Part shown: piece by piece, positions 8,041 through 15,676 of the stretch
Layout: each line of letters starts with the position of its first letter
How positions within the stretch are numbered: position 1 is the stretch's first letter
Origin: VFMC01 sp046331225
GTDB taxonomy: Bacteria > Actinomycetota > Acidimicrobiia > Acidimicrobiales > Ilumatobacteraceae
Direction of reading: 5' to 3'
NCBI GenBank assembly: GCA_046331225.1
Contig: JAXLRF010000005.1
Location: 434,001 to 498,000, forward strand
Length of the DNA stretch: 64,000 bases
Translations under genes and position numbers: made by a program
Notes under the pieces: model-generated
What the model was told of the DNA's origin: nothing
Database searches by the model: none
Seen by the model: only the letters and a program-made list of their open reading frames with translations

Positions 8041-8081
8041 GTCCACCTACCCGAGCGGGAGTTTCCGCTCACGCGAATGGA

Positions 8082-8786
8082 TCACGCCGTGGTCGGAGGG
8101 GTCGGGTGGAGTTTGAGGCTGTCGCAGCCGTATCCCAAACGAGCGGTGCGTGCTGCGAATGCTGCGCTCACCGGGAGGACTGCCCGTCGCCCTGCGGCGA
8201 CCAGAGTCGCTTCGACGACGACGCTGACTTCTACAGCCTGTTGGGCGTTGCCCGGCGCGGGCGAGTCATACACGAGGCACACCACCCTGAAGTACGCATC
8301 TTCTTCAGAGCTGTTGGTCAGCGCGACCTGGCTGAAGGCATCGAATTTGGTGAGCAACGAACCGTCGGACGCCAGCGCCTCTGGCTCGGCAACTTGCCCC
8401 AGTTCATATCCATCCGCTGTGGCGACGTCCAAGATCTCGACATCCACGTCAACGACCTCGGCGACCCGATCGCCGGCGAAGGTCAGCACATCGAAGTAGC
8501 CAGTGGCAGGAACGACCAGTAACGAACGGTCGGATCCGAATGCGGCCGTGACGTCGATTCCCGGCACGGCGTTCCCGTCGGCGTCCAGAGCTGAATACCT
8601 CACCCGAGGGACGAGAGCTACGTCGCCTGGGTTGTTGAAGGAGACCGTCTGGTCGATGAATCCCGCAGCGCCGATGTCCACGTACTTGGCCTCCAAGCGT
8701 GCAGCCGATCGAGCAGTCTCGTCCGATGCGGTGCAGGACCCAACGATGAACGCAGTGCCAACGAAGACGGCCATCAGGCGCTGCAT
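8082..8786 (-). CDS. Cassette-encoded lipoprotein (234 aa)
   Basis: 234 residues, ATG at 8786 with TTAACT 7 bases upstream. The signal MQRLMAVFVGTAFIVGSC gives lipid Cys18. The mature part looks like two beta-rich repeats: TVSFNNPGDVALVPRVRYSALD with FDVLTFAGDRVAEVVDVDVEIL, and FSQVALTNSSEEDAYFRVVCLVYD with VLPVSAAFAARTARLGYGCD. The second recalls FxLYD-like extracellular domains, but I am not sure. Upstream (8800-8845) is a degenerate stretch that may be a worn array element. Confidence 0.72.
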   Translation of the reverse strand: MQRLMAVFVGTAFIVGSCTASDETARSAARLEAKYVDIGAAGFIDQTVSFNNPGDVALVPRVRYSALDADGNAVPGIDVTAAFGSDRSLLVVPATGYFDVLTFAGDRVAEVVDVDVEILDVATADGYELGQVAEPEALASDGSLLTKFDAFSQVALTNSSEEDAYFRVVCLVYDSPAPGNAQQAVEVSVVVEATLVAAGRRAVLPVSAAFAARTARLGYGCDSLKLHPTPPTTA

Positions 8787-9088
8787 GAGAGGAAGTTAAG
8801 GGCCGGACCGGTGGAGTTCAACCCAAGACCTCCAGCTGGTCATCGTTCGTCCGAGAGCCAAAGCCCGATAACGAATTTGCAGTCAACGAGCTGAGCGATC
8901 CCTCTTTGTGTCAAGGGGGCAGTTCCGGCGGGCTGTCGGGGCGCGTGAGGGCGTGCTCGTGACAGGGGTGTCCGAGCGGGCGTAGCGTTGTGTTGGGTCC
9001 GGGAGTGACTTGATCCGAAGTGCCGGTGTTCCAGGGCTTGCCGGCCGCGCTGGATTCAAGAGTCGTCCCCTGGGTTGTCCTCCCGGGC
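8787..9088. other. Left flank and noncoding end of the IS110-family element
   Basis: 302 bp without a convincing gene. At 8803-8840 GGCCGGACCGGTGGAGTTC recalls the middle of array elements. The remainder up to the transposase stop is probably the IS noncoding end. IS110-family elements lack terminal inverted repeats, so I cannot place the boundary by eye. Confidence 0.4.
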
Positions 9089-10250
9089 CTACTTGCTCCG
9101 GGCGTCGGCGACGAGGTGCTTGTAGACGCGGTCGGAGATTTGCCGCTTCAACGCTCGCATCGCTTCACGCTTGGTGCGGCCCTCGGCGACCTTTCGGTCG
9201 AAGTAGGTGCGGCCTTCGCTGCCGGGGTGGCGGATCTGGGTGACGGCGATCATGTGGATCGCATGGTTCAACGTCCGGTTCCCGCGACGCGACAGTCGGT
9301 GCACCGTCCGACCCGACGAGGAGAACTCGATCGGTGCGGTCCCGTTGTAGGCGGCGTAGTGACCCGGGGTCGGGAAGCGACCGATGTCGCCGGTGTAGCC
9401 GATGATCGTCGCGGCGATGATCGGGCCGATCCCATAGACGTCGATGAGTGTGGTGCCGGAGGCTTTCACGGCTTCGGTGATGCGTTGCTTGGAGCGCTTC
9501 ATCCGGACGTCGAGCAGCTCGATCTCCTCGAGCGTGTCGCGTGCGAGTTCGAGCCGCTGACGTTGCGTCGCAGTCATCGGAACGATCGCGTCGATGACCT
9601 GAAGTGCTTGTCCCGCAACAACTTCCTTGCGGATCCCGCCCGGCACCAACTCACGGACCAACGCGTGCAACCGGCTGCAGGCACGACTCCGAGCACGCGA
9701 CGCATCGAGCTGCGCTTTGGCCAACAACCGCAACACGCTCACGTGATCCTCAGCCCGCACCGCCGTCACTGATCGTGATCGCAGCGCGGCGATCGCGACC
9801 GCGCGGGCGTCGTTCGCGTCGTTCTTGTTCGACCGTCCGGAGCCGAGGACACGCACTCTCGCCGACAACGTCGGAGGCACGTCGAGCACGGTCTCGCCAT
9901 GTCCGAGGAGCTGTTGCGCGAGGAGATAGCCGAGTCCGCCAGCGGACTCGATCGCCCACGTCCGCTGCTCGAACCGCGCCGCCCACGACAACAACTCGTG
10001 CAACTGGCGCGGCCCGGAACGGACCTGCAACTGGCCGAGCTCTTCTTCGCTGCGATCGATCGCGCACGCCGCGTGGAGCAGCTTGTGCGGATCGATCCCG
10101 ATCATCACTGACATCACGTTCTCCCTTCATCGGTGGTGAGAGACCGTGATGGGCACTCCTGGTTCAAGATGTCCTGCGCGCCTCTTTCGAGCCACACCAC
10201 GGCCGGTTCAACCCGGCGAGCGGCCTCTCGTTCGAAAGCCAACCCGCAGG
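8880..10250 (-). mobile_element. IS110-family insertion sequence (ends approximate)
   Basis: The element contains one DEDD transposase and noncoding flanks of about 200 and 130 bp, one of which should encode the bridge/seek RNA that selects the target. The ends are estimates. It sits inside the cassette array between elements 8 and 10. A core-like fragment GGCAGATCGTGAGCC at 10256-10270 may be part of the disrupted target. Confidence 0.6.
9089..10117 (-). CDS. IS110-family DEDD transposase
   Basis: 342 residues. The N-terminal RuvC-like domain shows the acidic residues MIGIDPHK (Asp), TWAIESAGG (Glu) and NKNDANDARAVA (two Asp near residues 98-101). The C-terminal Tnp20 domain carries DVYGIGPIIAATIIGYTGDI and the serine-bearing APIEFSSSGRTVHRLSRRGN. 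The length is normal and the frame is intact, so the element may be active. IS110 enzymes recombine through a DEDD active site plus a serine, guided by an RNA made from the element. Within the family, the IS1111-attC group is known to target integron attC sites, which makes its place in this array notable. Confidence 0.95.
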   Translation of the reverse strand: MMSVMIGIDPHKLLHAACAIDRSEEELGQLQVRSGPRQLHELLSWAARFEQRTWAIESAGGLGYLLAQQLLGHGETVLDVPPTLSARVRVLGSGRSNKNDANDARAVAIAALRSRSVTAVRAEDHVSVLRLLAKAQLDASRARSRACSRLHALVRELVPGGIRKEVVAGQALQVIDAIVPMTATQRQRLELARDTLEEIELLDVRMKRSKQRITEAVKASGTTLIDVYGIGPIIAATIIGYTGDIGRFPTPGHYAAYNGTAPIEFSSSGRTVHRLSRRGNRTLNHAIHMIAVTQIRHPGSEGRTYFDRKVAEGRTKREAMRALKRQISDRVYKHLVADARSK

Positions 10251-10299
10251 CGACAGGCAGATCGTGAGCCAACCCGCCGGGCGAACCAAGACGCTACGA

Positions 10300-10347
10300 A
10301 CGGGCCGCAGCGACCACCAGATCATCAACCAGGCAGATCTGGCCCGT
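10300..10347 (-). repeat. Array element 10
   Basis: Perfect 7-bp outer arms ACGGGCC/GGCCCGT; minus-strand core CCAGATCTGCCTGG. It overlaps the TGA of the gene 10347-10538 by one base. Confidence 0.65.
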
Positions 10348-10538
10348 CAATCCCCGATGAGCCAGAGCAGGACGTGGACACCGTCAGCGCACCGATCGGC
10401 AAGTGCAGCAACCGCAAGAAGCCTTGCTCGGTCTCGTTCATCGGAGGCGGCCGCCGCGAGAGTCGACAGTTCGACGCTGAGCATCCGAGCCTGCTGAGGG
10501 TTGAACACCGTGTCGCCGTAGGGGTCAATGAACCGCAC
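10347..10538 (-). CDS. Small hypothetical protein (63 aa)
   Basis: 63 residues from GTG 10538. The sequence VRFIDPYGDTVFNPQQARML, then SVELSTLAAAASDERDRARL and ADRCADGVHVLLWLIGD, is soluble and helical. It has the look of the short immunity-like or DUF proteins that sense a neighbouring target, but no family is recognised. It ends on element 10. Between its start and element 11 (10539-10659) no gene is evident, although a short minus-strand frame there may be remnant coding DNA. Confidence 0.6.
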   Translation of the reverse strand: MRFIDPYGDTVFNPQQARMLSVELSTLAAAASDERDRARLLAVAALADRCADGVHVLLWLIGD

Positions 10539-10659
10539 TCAGACCGATGACGAATCGCCGAATGACACTCGAGCGCGAGCGATCGCCCCTTCATCGAAGG
10601 CTCTCGCGAGTACGTCACCGCTCTCGTCACATAACTCGGCTGTCAGCAACGGCACGAGA

Positions 10660-10718
10660 CCCACATTGCCCGCCGCCCACGGCGTCGTCAACAGCGCGGA
10701 TCGGCAGGTCGGCGCTAC
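10660..10718 (-). repeat. Array element 11
   Basis: Minus-strand GTAGCGCCGACCTGCCGATC, 3' arm GGGCGGGCAATGTGGG. The GTAGCGC arm provides the TAG stop of the gene 10715-10981. Confidence 0.65.
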
Positions 10719-10981
10719 ATCAACGTGGAGAACCCCGCGAGCGCGGACAACCCGCCGAGCAAGATCGATCCAATGCCCCATACGAGAAGGAACCGTGGCG
10801 TTGCCATGTCGGCGGCCAGGTCTGAGCCAAGCGCGGTAAGTGTCCTCTGGAGGAGACCGGCGAGAGATCTTCGCAACGTCACAACGATGAGGCCGAGGCC
10901 GATGAAGATCAACCCGAACACGCCGACCACCGTGTCGTCGGCTGAGTTGGCCAGCAATGCCACGATCCCCTCTACGGCCAC
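10715..10981 (-). CDS. Small membrane protein (88 aa)
   Basis: 88 residues from a GTG at 10981, with AAAGGCGAGG as a ribosome site. Two hydrophobic helices are clear: about residues 18-34 (VVGVFGLIFIGLGLIVV) and 66-84 (FLLVWGIGSILLGGLSAL). A basic amphipathic loop lies between (RRSLAGLLQRTLTALGSDL). No family recognised. It reads leftward out of element 12, whose 3' arm (ACCGGGCACTATGCG) lies about 20 bases upstream of the start. Confidence 0.62.
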   Translation of the reverse strand: MAVEGIVALLANSADDTVVGVFGLIFIGLGLIVVTLRRSLAGLLQRTLTALGSDLAADMATPRFLLVWGIGSILLGGLSALAGFSTLM

Positions 10982-11000
10982 GTCGCCTCGCCTTTGTCCC

Positions 11001-11055
11001 GATAGCGCATAGTGCCCGGTATGTGCGCCCCCTGGCAAGCGATCTGGACGTGTTC
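11001..11055 (-). repeat. Array element 12 (shortened; left of the orientation switch)
   Basis: Minus-strand CCAGATCGCTTGCCAGGG, then CGCACATACCGGGCACTATG. The middle of the element appears deleted. It shares CGCACATACCGGGCA with element 13 at 11535, but in the opposite orientation. Confidence 0.55.
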
Positions 11056-11078
11056 TTGAGGCGCCTAGCCTTCGGCCC

Positions 11079-11534
11079 GTGAAGCCCGTCCGCGAGCCCG
11101 ACGACGCCACAGTTCGAGCCATCGTGCTCGACGGCCTCGCCGCCGGCGACGACATCACGGCCATCGCCCGCTTGCTACGGGACTTCCACGGCGACCGGTC
11201 GACCTACCCGGCCGCCGTGCTGATGGAGCTCGCCGCGGACGCCTACCTCGCCTGCGGATCGACACGGAGTAGCCGACTCGAGCTCGACGGTCTCGCGGAG
11301 CGGATGCTTCCCGAAGACCCGGCGCGCGGCAACACCTGGCACTCGAAGCGCCGGCACTGCGTGCACGGAGCGATCCTCATCGCAGCTGGGGCCGAGCCCG
11401 AAGACACCGGCTGGTGGCACCTCGACGATCTGTGGCGCCACGCTCTCGATGCGGTCGTCGTGTTCGTCAGGGCGGCCGCTGAGCGTCAAGGGGTCTCGGT
11501 CGACACGGCGTGCCGCTCGCTGACCGACCCTTGA
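11079..11534 (+). CDS. Hypothetical protein between divergent array halves (151 aa)
   Basis: 151 residues from GTG 11079; TAGCCT 7 to 8 bases upstream suggests leaderless transcription. The protein is soluble: an N-terminal VRAIVLDGLAAGDDITAIAR helix pair, a central WHSKRRHCVHGAILIAAGAE and a C-terminal WWHLDDLWRHALDAVVVFVR. The His/Cys cluster could bind metal, but nothing proves it. It sits exactly where the array elements change orientation, with an outward-pointing element on each side. No family recognised. Confidence 0.68.
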   Translation: MKPVREPDDATVRAIVLDGLAAGDDITAIARLLRDFHGDRSTYPAAVLMELAADAYLACGSTRSSRLELDGLAERMLPEDPARGNTWHSKRRHCVHGAILIAAGAEPEDTGWWHLDDLWRHALDAVVVFVRAAAERQGVSVDTACRSLTDP

Positions 11535-11580
11535 CCGTCGGGGCCTTGCGGAGAGCGCACATACCGGGCATTACGAGCGG
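11535..11580 (+). repeat. Array element 13 (right of the orientation switch)
   Basis: CCGTCGGGGCCTTGCGG, then CGCACATACCGGGCATTACG. TTGC GG and CATTAC are 17 bases apart. It lacks the GATCTGCC core but keeps the 3' half. Confidence 0.55.
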
Positions 11581-11594
11581 GTTCTGAATCGTCC

Positions 11595-11647
11595 GGACGT
11601 CGTGTGCGCTGCCGTTCGCTGAGCGAACCTGAGCGCACACGACGTCC
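11595..11647. repeat. Long inverted repeat, copy 2
   Basis: GGACGTCGTGTGCGCT (11595-11610) pairs with GAGCGCACACGACGTCC (11631-11647); inside is a second hairpin GTTCGCTGAGCGAAC. It is related to 2609-2659. Confidence 0.7.
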
Positions 11648-11684
11648 GCCGACAGAGCCGATGTGCCGTCGGGCCGCGCTGTGC

Positions 11685-11934
11685 CTACTGCTTGAAGACG
11701 CCAGCGAACCTCAGGCTGCCGTATGCGACGACCATGGCCCCTGCGCAGATAGTTGGATCCCAACGCGAGGTGCTGTCCGTGGAGACCGCGGAGACGAACA
11801 GCAGCGGGAGGGGGCCGAATGCGAGCCCAAGGCTCCAGCCGACAGGTCGGCTGTCTCGACTGTGTGAATCGAAAGTGGCACGGTCGGGAGCCGTTTGCTC
11901 GGTTGCAATAGGGGCCCGTGCGAGGGTGATCAGG
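11685..11934 (-). pseudogene. Membrane-protein remnant cut by the IS3 element
   Basis: The minus-strand frame ends at a TAG (11685-11687) and reads RPVGWSLGLAFGPLPLLFV, SAVSTDSTSRWDP and ICAGAMVVAYGSLRFAGVFKQ, i.e. two membrane helices. No start codon is visible before the IS3 boundary at 11935, so the N-terminus appears lost. The other side of the IS starts a different gene, so part of the original locus was probably deleted. A competing plus-strand frame (from ATG 11661) exists but is less protein-like. Confidence 0.5.
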
Positions 11935-12018
11935 TGACGCGGACCCCGTTGGTGCGTTGACAGTTGCCTGAGCCGGTGGGCTTGGGGATGATGGTCGCTC
12001 TGATCCTTGAGGAGAAGG

Positions 12019-12336
12019 ATGAGCGAGAAGAGGAAGTACCGGACGTTCACCCCTGAGCAGAAGCTCGAGATCGTCCTTGCCGGGCTGCGTGGTGATCGCA
12101 GTGTCCGTGACGTGTGCCGCGAGTACGAGATCGCCGAGACGCTCTACTACCAGTGGCGTGATCGGCTGCTCGAGGGCGGCAAGACCGCCCTGGCGACACC
12201 ACGCGACACGACGGTGGACCCGAAGGAGGTCGAGCTGCGCGAAGCGAAGAAGCGGATCAGCCAGCTCGAGCGGGCGCTCGGCCGCAAGACCTATGAACTG
12301 GAGATCGCGGGGGAACTCTCGCGGGACTGGACGTGA
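12019..12336 (+). CDS. IS3-family OrfA (DNA-binding subunit)
   Basis: 105 residues from ATG 12019, with GGAG just upstream. It has a helix-turn-helix of the transposase_8 type (FTPEQKLEIVLAGLRGDRS, then ALYYQW-like LYYQWRDRLLEGGK) followed by a leucine-zipper-like coiled coil (EVELREAKKRISQLERALGR). It binds the IS ends. The stop TGA overlaps the GTG of orfB as GTGA, so OrfB is made by re-initiation or as a frameshift fusion, typical of the family. Confidence 0.9.
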   Translation: MSEKRKYRTFTPEQKLEIVLAGLRGDRSVRDVCREYEIAETLYYQWRDRLLEGGKTALATPRDTTVDPKEVELREAKKRISQLERALGRKTYELEIAGELSRDWT

Positions 12337-13193
12337 GCGTCCGTGTGTCCAGAGCCCGCGCCGTGGTCGCCACCGGACGCAAACCAGCCGTCGTCGCCCG
12401 CGTCGCCGGGATCTCGCGTCAGGCGCTCTACCGGCCGATCAGCACACGGCCCGCAGCGGCAGGGCCGGGGCGTGGCCGGCCCGGTGACGACGGGATCGTC
12501 GAGGTCGCGAAAGCGAACCCGACCGACGGGACCCGGATGATCGCGGCGCTCGCCACACGCGAGCTCGGTGAGCCGGTGAACCGCAAACGCGTGCAGCGGG
12601 TGATGCGTCAGCATCGACTGCTGCAACCCGTTCGCGGGCTCGACCGGCGACGCCGGCCCGGCTACTTCCGCGTGACCCGCCCGGACGAGTTGTGGCACAT
12701 GGACATGACCAAGGTGTGGACCGCCGCGCACGGCTGGGTCTACCTGCATGTGATCGTCGATTGCTGCACCCGTGAGATCGCCGGCTGGACCGTCGATGTC
12801 CGCACCCGCTCGAACGAGGCGATCGCCTGCGTCGAAGGGGCGCTGCTCGCCCGGAACGTCCCGGCGCGGCGGCTCACGCTGGGCACCGACAACGGCAGTC
12901 AGTTCACCGCCCGCGACTTCCGCAAGCATCTCTCCGCGAGAGGCGTGACGCACCGCCGCGGCGGCTACCGCGACCCCGAATCACAAGCGTTCATCGAGTC
13001 GTGGTTCGGGCAGTTCAAGAAGCGCTGCGCGTGGCGCAGCGAATGGGAGACCATCGAGCAAGCACGCACCGAGATCACCACCTTCATCGACCACTACCAC
13101 CACCGACCCCACTCCGGGCTCGGCTACCGAACCCCCGCCGAGGTCGCCGAGACCTGGCGCAGACTGCAACCACTACAAACCGACGCGACCTGA
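12333..13193 (+). CDS. IS3-family OrfB transposase (rve DDE core)
   Basis: 286 residues from GTG 12333. The DDE catalytic triad is visible: LWHMDMTKVW (first Asp), LTLGTDNGSQF (second Asp) and SQAFIESWFGQFKKR (Glu). An HTH_21-like region (DGTRMIAALATRELGEPVNR) precedes the core. The frame is intact to the stop just before the right inverted repeat, so the element may be mobile. It catalyses cut-and-circularise transposition with OrfA. Confidence 0.95.
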   Translation: MSVRVSRARAVVATGRKPAVVARVAGISRQALYRPISTRPAAAGPGRGRPGDDGIVEVAKANPTDGTRMIAALATRELGEPVNRKRVQRVMRQHRLLQPVRGLDRRRRPGYFRVTRPDELWHMDMTKVWTAAHGWVYLHVIVDCCTREIAGWTVDVRTRSNEAIACVEGALLARNVPARRLTLGTDNGSQFTARDFRKHLSARGVTHRRGGYRDPESQAFIESWFGQFKKRCAWRSEWETIEQARTEITTFIDHYHHRPHSGLGYRTPAEVAETWRRLQPLQTDAT

Positions 13194-13249
13194 ACCGACA
13201 ACGACCGAGGGGTCCACGTCAGTCGGCGACGAGTCTCGTGAGAATTGAA

Positions 13250-14131
13250 ATGCAGAGAGATCGCATTCGGGGGCGCCGGGGCCCGTTCGCCGCGGCGTGG
13301 GCGGTCGGCTTGCTCCTAGTCTCCGCGTGCGGAGATGAAGGCGACTTGGCTGTTGCCCGAGAGGACCCATCGACCTCGGTCACTTCGACGAGTGTGGAGA
13401 CGGCTCTCGACCTGCCGTCGACCGGATCTGCGACGATCAATGGTGTGGAGCTTCCTGCCGGGACGAACGTGGCCGACCGCTACTGGATCACCGATGCAGC
13501 CGTGGACAACGCCGCAGAGGTATGGGAAGCGCTCGTGACTGAGTATCCGCTGTCAGGTTTGTTCCCGGTGCTCGTCGATCCGATGCCAAGCATCAACGGT
13601 CAGGTGTGGCTGCGAGCGGAGGAGGAGTTTCCGCCGCTCGAGATCGCAGAGGTTCGTGGAGCCGATGTGTTGGAGCTGTTGCGACAACTGTGGGATGACG
13701 CGGACGTGCCCAGCTCGTTGAGAGGGGGTCTTCCTGACGAGTTCCCTCAACTCGCAGAAGCTGCCTCGAACACGGATGTCGGAGTCGTCGCCGCGGAACA
13801 GCGAGGAAGCGCGTATCTGGCGCTCGCGAAGGTCGACAATCCGGGAGACATCCTGGCCGTCATCGGCTGGTGGTCGAACGGGATCACGACACTCCAGGCA
13901 GCAGCGATCACCGGCTCGTGGTACGACAGATTCGGTGCTCTCCCGTTCATGATCGGGCTCAGCACCTTGGAGATGACATCGGGCAGAGTCCCGCTGGATG
14001 ACCGGAACCGCCTCCTTCTGGCCGGCGAGATCTACGCATTCACCGCAGACTTGCAGCTGGGCGAGTCGGTTCCCGTCGAATCAATCGTCGATTCACTCGA
14101 CGAGCCCACCCGCTACTTCTGGTGGGACTAA
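13250..14131 (+). CDS. DUF4253-domain lipoprotein
   Basis: 293 residues from ATG 13250. The signal RIRGRRGPFAAAWAVGLLLVSAC gives lipid Cys27, followed by an acidic, Thr-rich linker. The C-terminal half fits DUF4253: YLALAKVDNPGDILAVIGWW, then ITGSWYDRFGALPFMIGLST, EIYAFTADL and a terminal RYFWWD. DUF4253 proteins are usually cytoplasmic, so a lipoprotein form is unusual. The start lies only 28 bases from the right end of IS3-A, so its native upstream region has been replaced. It ends directly on array element 14. Confidence 0.8.
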   Translation: MQRDRIRGRRGPFAAAWAVGLLLVSACGDEGDLAVAREDPSTSVTSTSVETALDLPSTGSATINGVELPAGTNVADRYWITDAAVDNAAEVWEALVTEYPLSGLFPVLVDPMPSINGQVWLRAEEEFPPLEIAEVRGADVLELLRQLWDDADVPSSLRGGLPDEFPQLAEAASNTDVGVVAAEQRGSAYLALAKVDNPGDILAVIGWWSNGITTLQAAAITGSWYDRFGALPFMIGLSTLEMTSGRVPLDDRNRLLLAGEIYAFTADLQLGESVPVESIVDSLDEPTRYFWWD

Positions 14132-14196
14132 CCGTCCAGAACTGCCGATCGGGACGGCCTCGACGCCCAGCAACGGGCGGTATTGCCGAGCGCTTG
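14132..14196 (+). repeat. Array element 14
   Basis: CCGTCCAGAACTGCCGATC with GGGACGG closing the first hairpin, then CAACGGGCGGTATTGCC. It directly follows the TAA at 14129-14131. Confidence 0.65.
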
Positions 14197-14202
14197 AGGG
14201 CT

Positions 14203-14511
14203 CTAGTCCTGCACCCAGAGAAGCGGGATCAAGCTCACGAGGCAGGCGACCGTCGCCGCCAGGCAGGCAAGCGATACAAGGAAGTAGCCACCTGAGTTCG
14301 GCCACCTGATGACGTACCTCGTCGCAGCCAACACCAACGCCAGGCATGTCATCGCGGCCGCAACGAACCAGGCGCCCAGTCCGACATGGTCGACGTTGAA
14401 TGCGGCCCATACGGCGACGAAGAGGGCGTAGCCGAACAGCAGCGCGCTCACCGCCGTGAACGCATACCCGGGAGAACGCGGGAGCGGGGATGATGCCCCG
14501 GACCTCATCAT
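14203..14511 (-). CDS. Small membrane protein, four helices (102 aa)
   Basis: 102 residues from ATG 14511 (a second ATG at 14508). Hydrophobic segments occur at about 17-34 (AFTAVSALLFGYALFVAVW), 42-59 (AWFVAAAMTCLALVLAA), 70-85 (GGYFLVSLACLAATVACL) and 86-97 (VSLIPLLW). Upstream in frame is element 15, which is not coding. It reads against the element orientation of this block. No family recognised. Confidence 0.62.
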   Translation of the reverse strand: MMRSGASSPLPRSPGYAFTAVSALLFGYALFVAVWAAFNVDHVGLGAWFVAAAMTCLALVLAATRYVIRWPNSGGYFLVSLACLAATVACLVSLIPLLWVQD

Positions 14512-14533
14512 GGTGGGAATGTCTAGCAGCGAC

Positions 14534-14608
14534 CGCGCTCCGAACTGCCGATCCGAGCGGGTGACGACGTGATGAACTTGCCAGGACGGGTGTGGCACCT
14601 TCCGCTGG
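14534..14608 (+). repeat. Array element 15
   Basis: GCGCTCCGAACTGCCGATCC with GAGCGG, then GATGAACTTGCCAGG and GTGTGGCACCTTCCGC as 3' arm. Confidence 0.6.
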
Positions 14609-14696
14609 AGTGCAGGGTCGCTGACCCGATGTTCAGGATCGGTTGCACGGGAGGACGCCGTTGCGGTCTGCAACACGCCAGAGGGGATCGCCACAC

Positions 14697-15551
14697 TTGA
14701 TACGTCGGTTGGTTCTCGGCTTCGTCGTCGCCGCTGGGGCGATGTGCTTGCTGACCGGCTGCGATCCCGCCCTCGTACCCCAGCAGCGCGACCGGGTCAG
14801 CCTGGACCTGGTCGTGAGCGCCGACGGGGATGCGAACGTTCGGCTCGGCTTCGGTGACGGTCCCGAAGCCGAGCGTCTCATCGACATGGCCACCGACCTT
14901 GACGCTCCAGTGTTCGGAAGTGGTCGGTTGAGGGCAACGATCGATGGGAACGGCGCCGGCTATCCGTTCTTGGTCCTTCGCGCTGATGGGGTGTTTCAGC
15001 CCGGCAGTGACCCTTCGGTTCGGTTCGATCTTCGTCGGCTGTGTCAGCAGATTCTCGATCTCGGCTACGTCTCGATCGATGCCACCGTGAGTCAGCCAAG
15101 GATTCCGCACGACTGGGCGATCGAGCCGGCAGATTCGTGGACGACCAACGTGACGCTCGAGGGCTGTGAGCGTGCCCCCTTCGGGATGCTCGACCTTCGT
15201 CCTCAACCCGCGCGGTGGCTGCTCGCAGTGGGCCTCCTGGGTGTGTGTCTCGCGGCAAATCTCCTGCTCGCGAGAGAACAATCACGACGACGTCACCGTC
15301 GGCGCAGAGCCACCGTCTACGGGACGGTTGCGATGCTCGCCGCAGGAGCCGGGGTGTTGACGGGCGCAGCTGGCCAAGGAGACAACCTCGTCGCGAGTGG
15401 GTGGATCGATGGTGGCTGGATCGCGACAGCGTTGGATGTCGTTCCGATCGGCATCCTTCCGCTCGGTGGCTGGGCGCTCGCTCAGACCCTCGCGCCGTGG
15501 ACGCAGCCGAAAGACGACCAGCAAACCGCGCCCGGCACTACCGCCCCGTAA
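14697..15551 (+). CDS. Lipoprotein with C-terminal membrane helices (284 aa)
   Basis: 284 residues from a TTG at 14697; GAGGGG about 10 bases upstream supports it and no ATG or GTG fits the signal. LIRRLVLGFVVAAGAMCLLTGC gives lipid Cys22. Residues 30-165 form a periplasmic-type domain (RVSLDLVVSADGDANVRLGF, then TTNVTLEGCERAPFGMLD). Three helices follow, starting ARWLLAVGLLGVCLAANLLL and, after a basic loop RRRHRRRRA, VYGTVAMLAAGAGVLTGAAG. A lipid anchor plus transmembrane helices in one protein is uncommon, so the N-terminus could instead be an uncleaved helix. Function unknown. Confidence 0.68.
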   Translation: MIRRLVLGFVVAAGAMCLLTGCDPALVPQQRDRVSLDLVVSADGDANVRLGFGDGPEAERLIDMATDLDAPVFGSGRLRATIDGNGAGYPFLVLRADGVFQPGSDPSVRFDLRRLCQQILDLGYVSIDATVSQPRIPHDWAIEPADSWTTNVTLEGCERAPFGMLDLRPQPARWLLAVGLLGVCLAANLLLAREQSRRRHRRRRATVYGTVAMLAAGAGVLTGAAGQGDNLVASGWIDGGWIATALDVVPIGILPLGGWALAQTLAPWTQPKDDQQTAPGTTAP

Positions 15552-15605
15552 GAGAAGTGGCGCACCACGAACCCCCTGCCAACGGCACCGACCATCGTGC
15601 GAGCA

Positions 15606-15676
15606 GCCGTCCAGATCTGCCGATCGGGTCGGGTCGACGCCTTGCGTTCGCCGCTCGGTACGGGCACCATGCGCCC
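15606..15676 (+). repeat. Array element 16 with promoter-like 3' arm
   Basis: GCCGTCCAGATCTGCCGATC, then GCCTTGCGTTCGCC and CGGTACGGGCACCATGCGCCC ending exactly at the GTG 15677. TTGCGT and CACCAT are 17 bases apart. Confidence 0.75.

Larger units (their letters stand above)
11935..13221 (+). mobile_element. IS3-family insertion sequence A
   Basis: 1287 bp bounded by inverted repeats TGACGCGGACCCC (11935) and GGGGTCCACGTCA (ending 13221), one mismatch. It carries orfA and orfB in overlapping frames. I see no convincing target duplication. It separates the remnant 11685-11934 from the DUF4253 lipoprotein gene. Confidence 0.85.

Noticed and set aside
9020..9772. Plus-strand frame opposite the IS110 transposase
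   Set aside because: It is antisense to a clear DEDD transposase and shows no domain pattern.
10391..10400. ACCGATCGGCAAG resembling the element core
   Set aside because: It lies inside the coding sequence of 10347-10538 (ALADRCADG) and has no arms; treated as chance.
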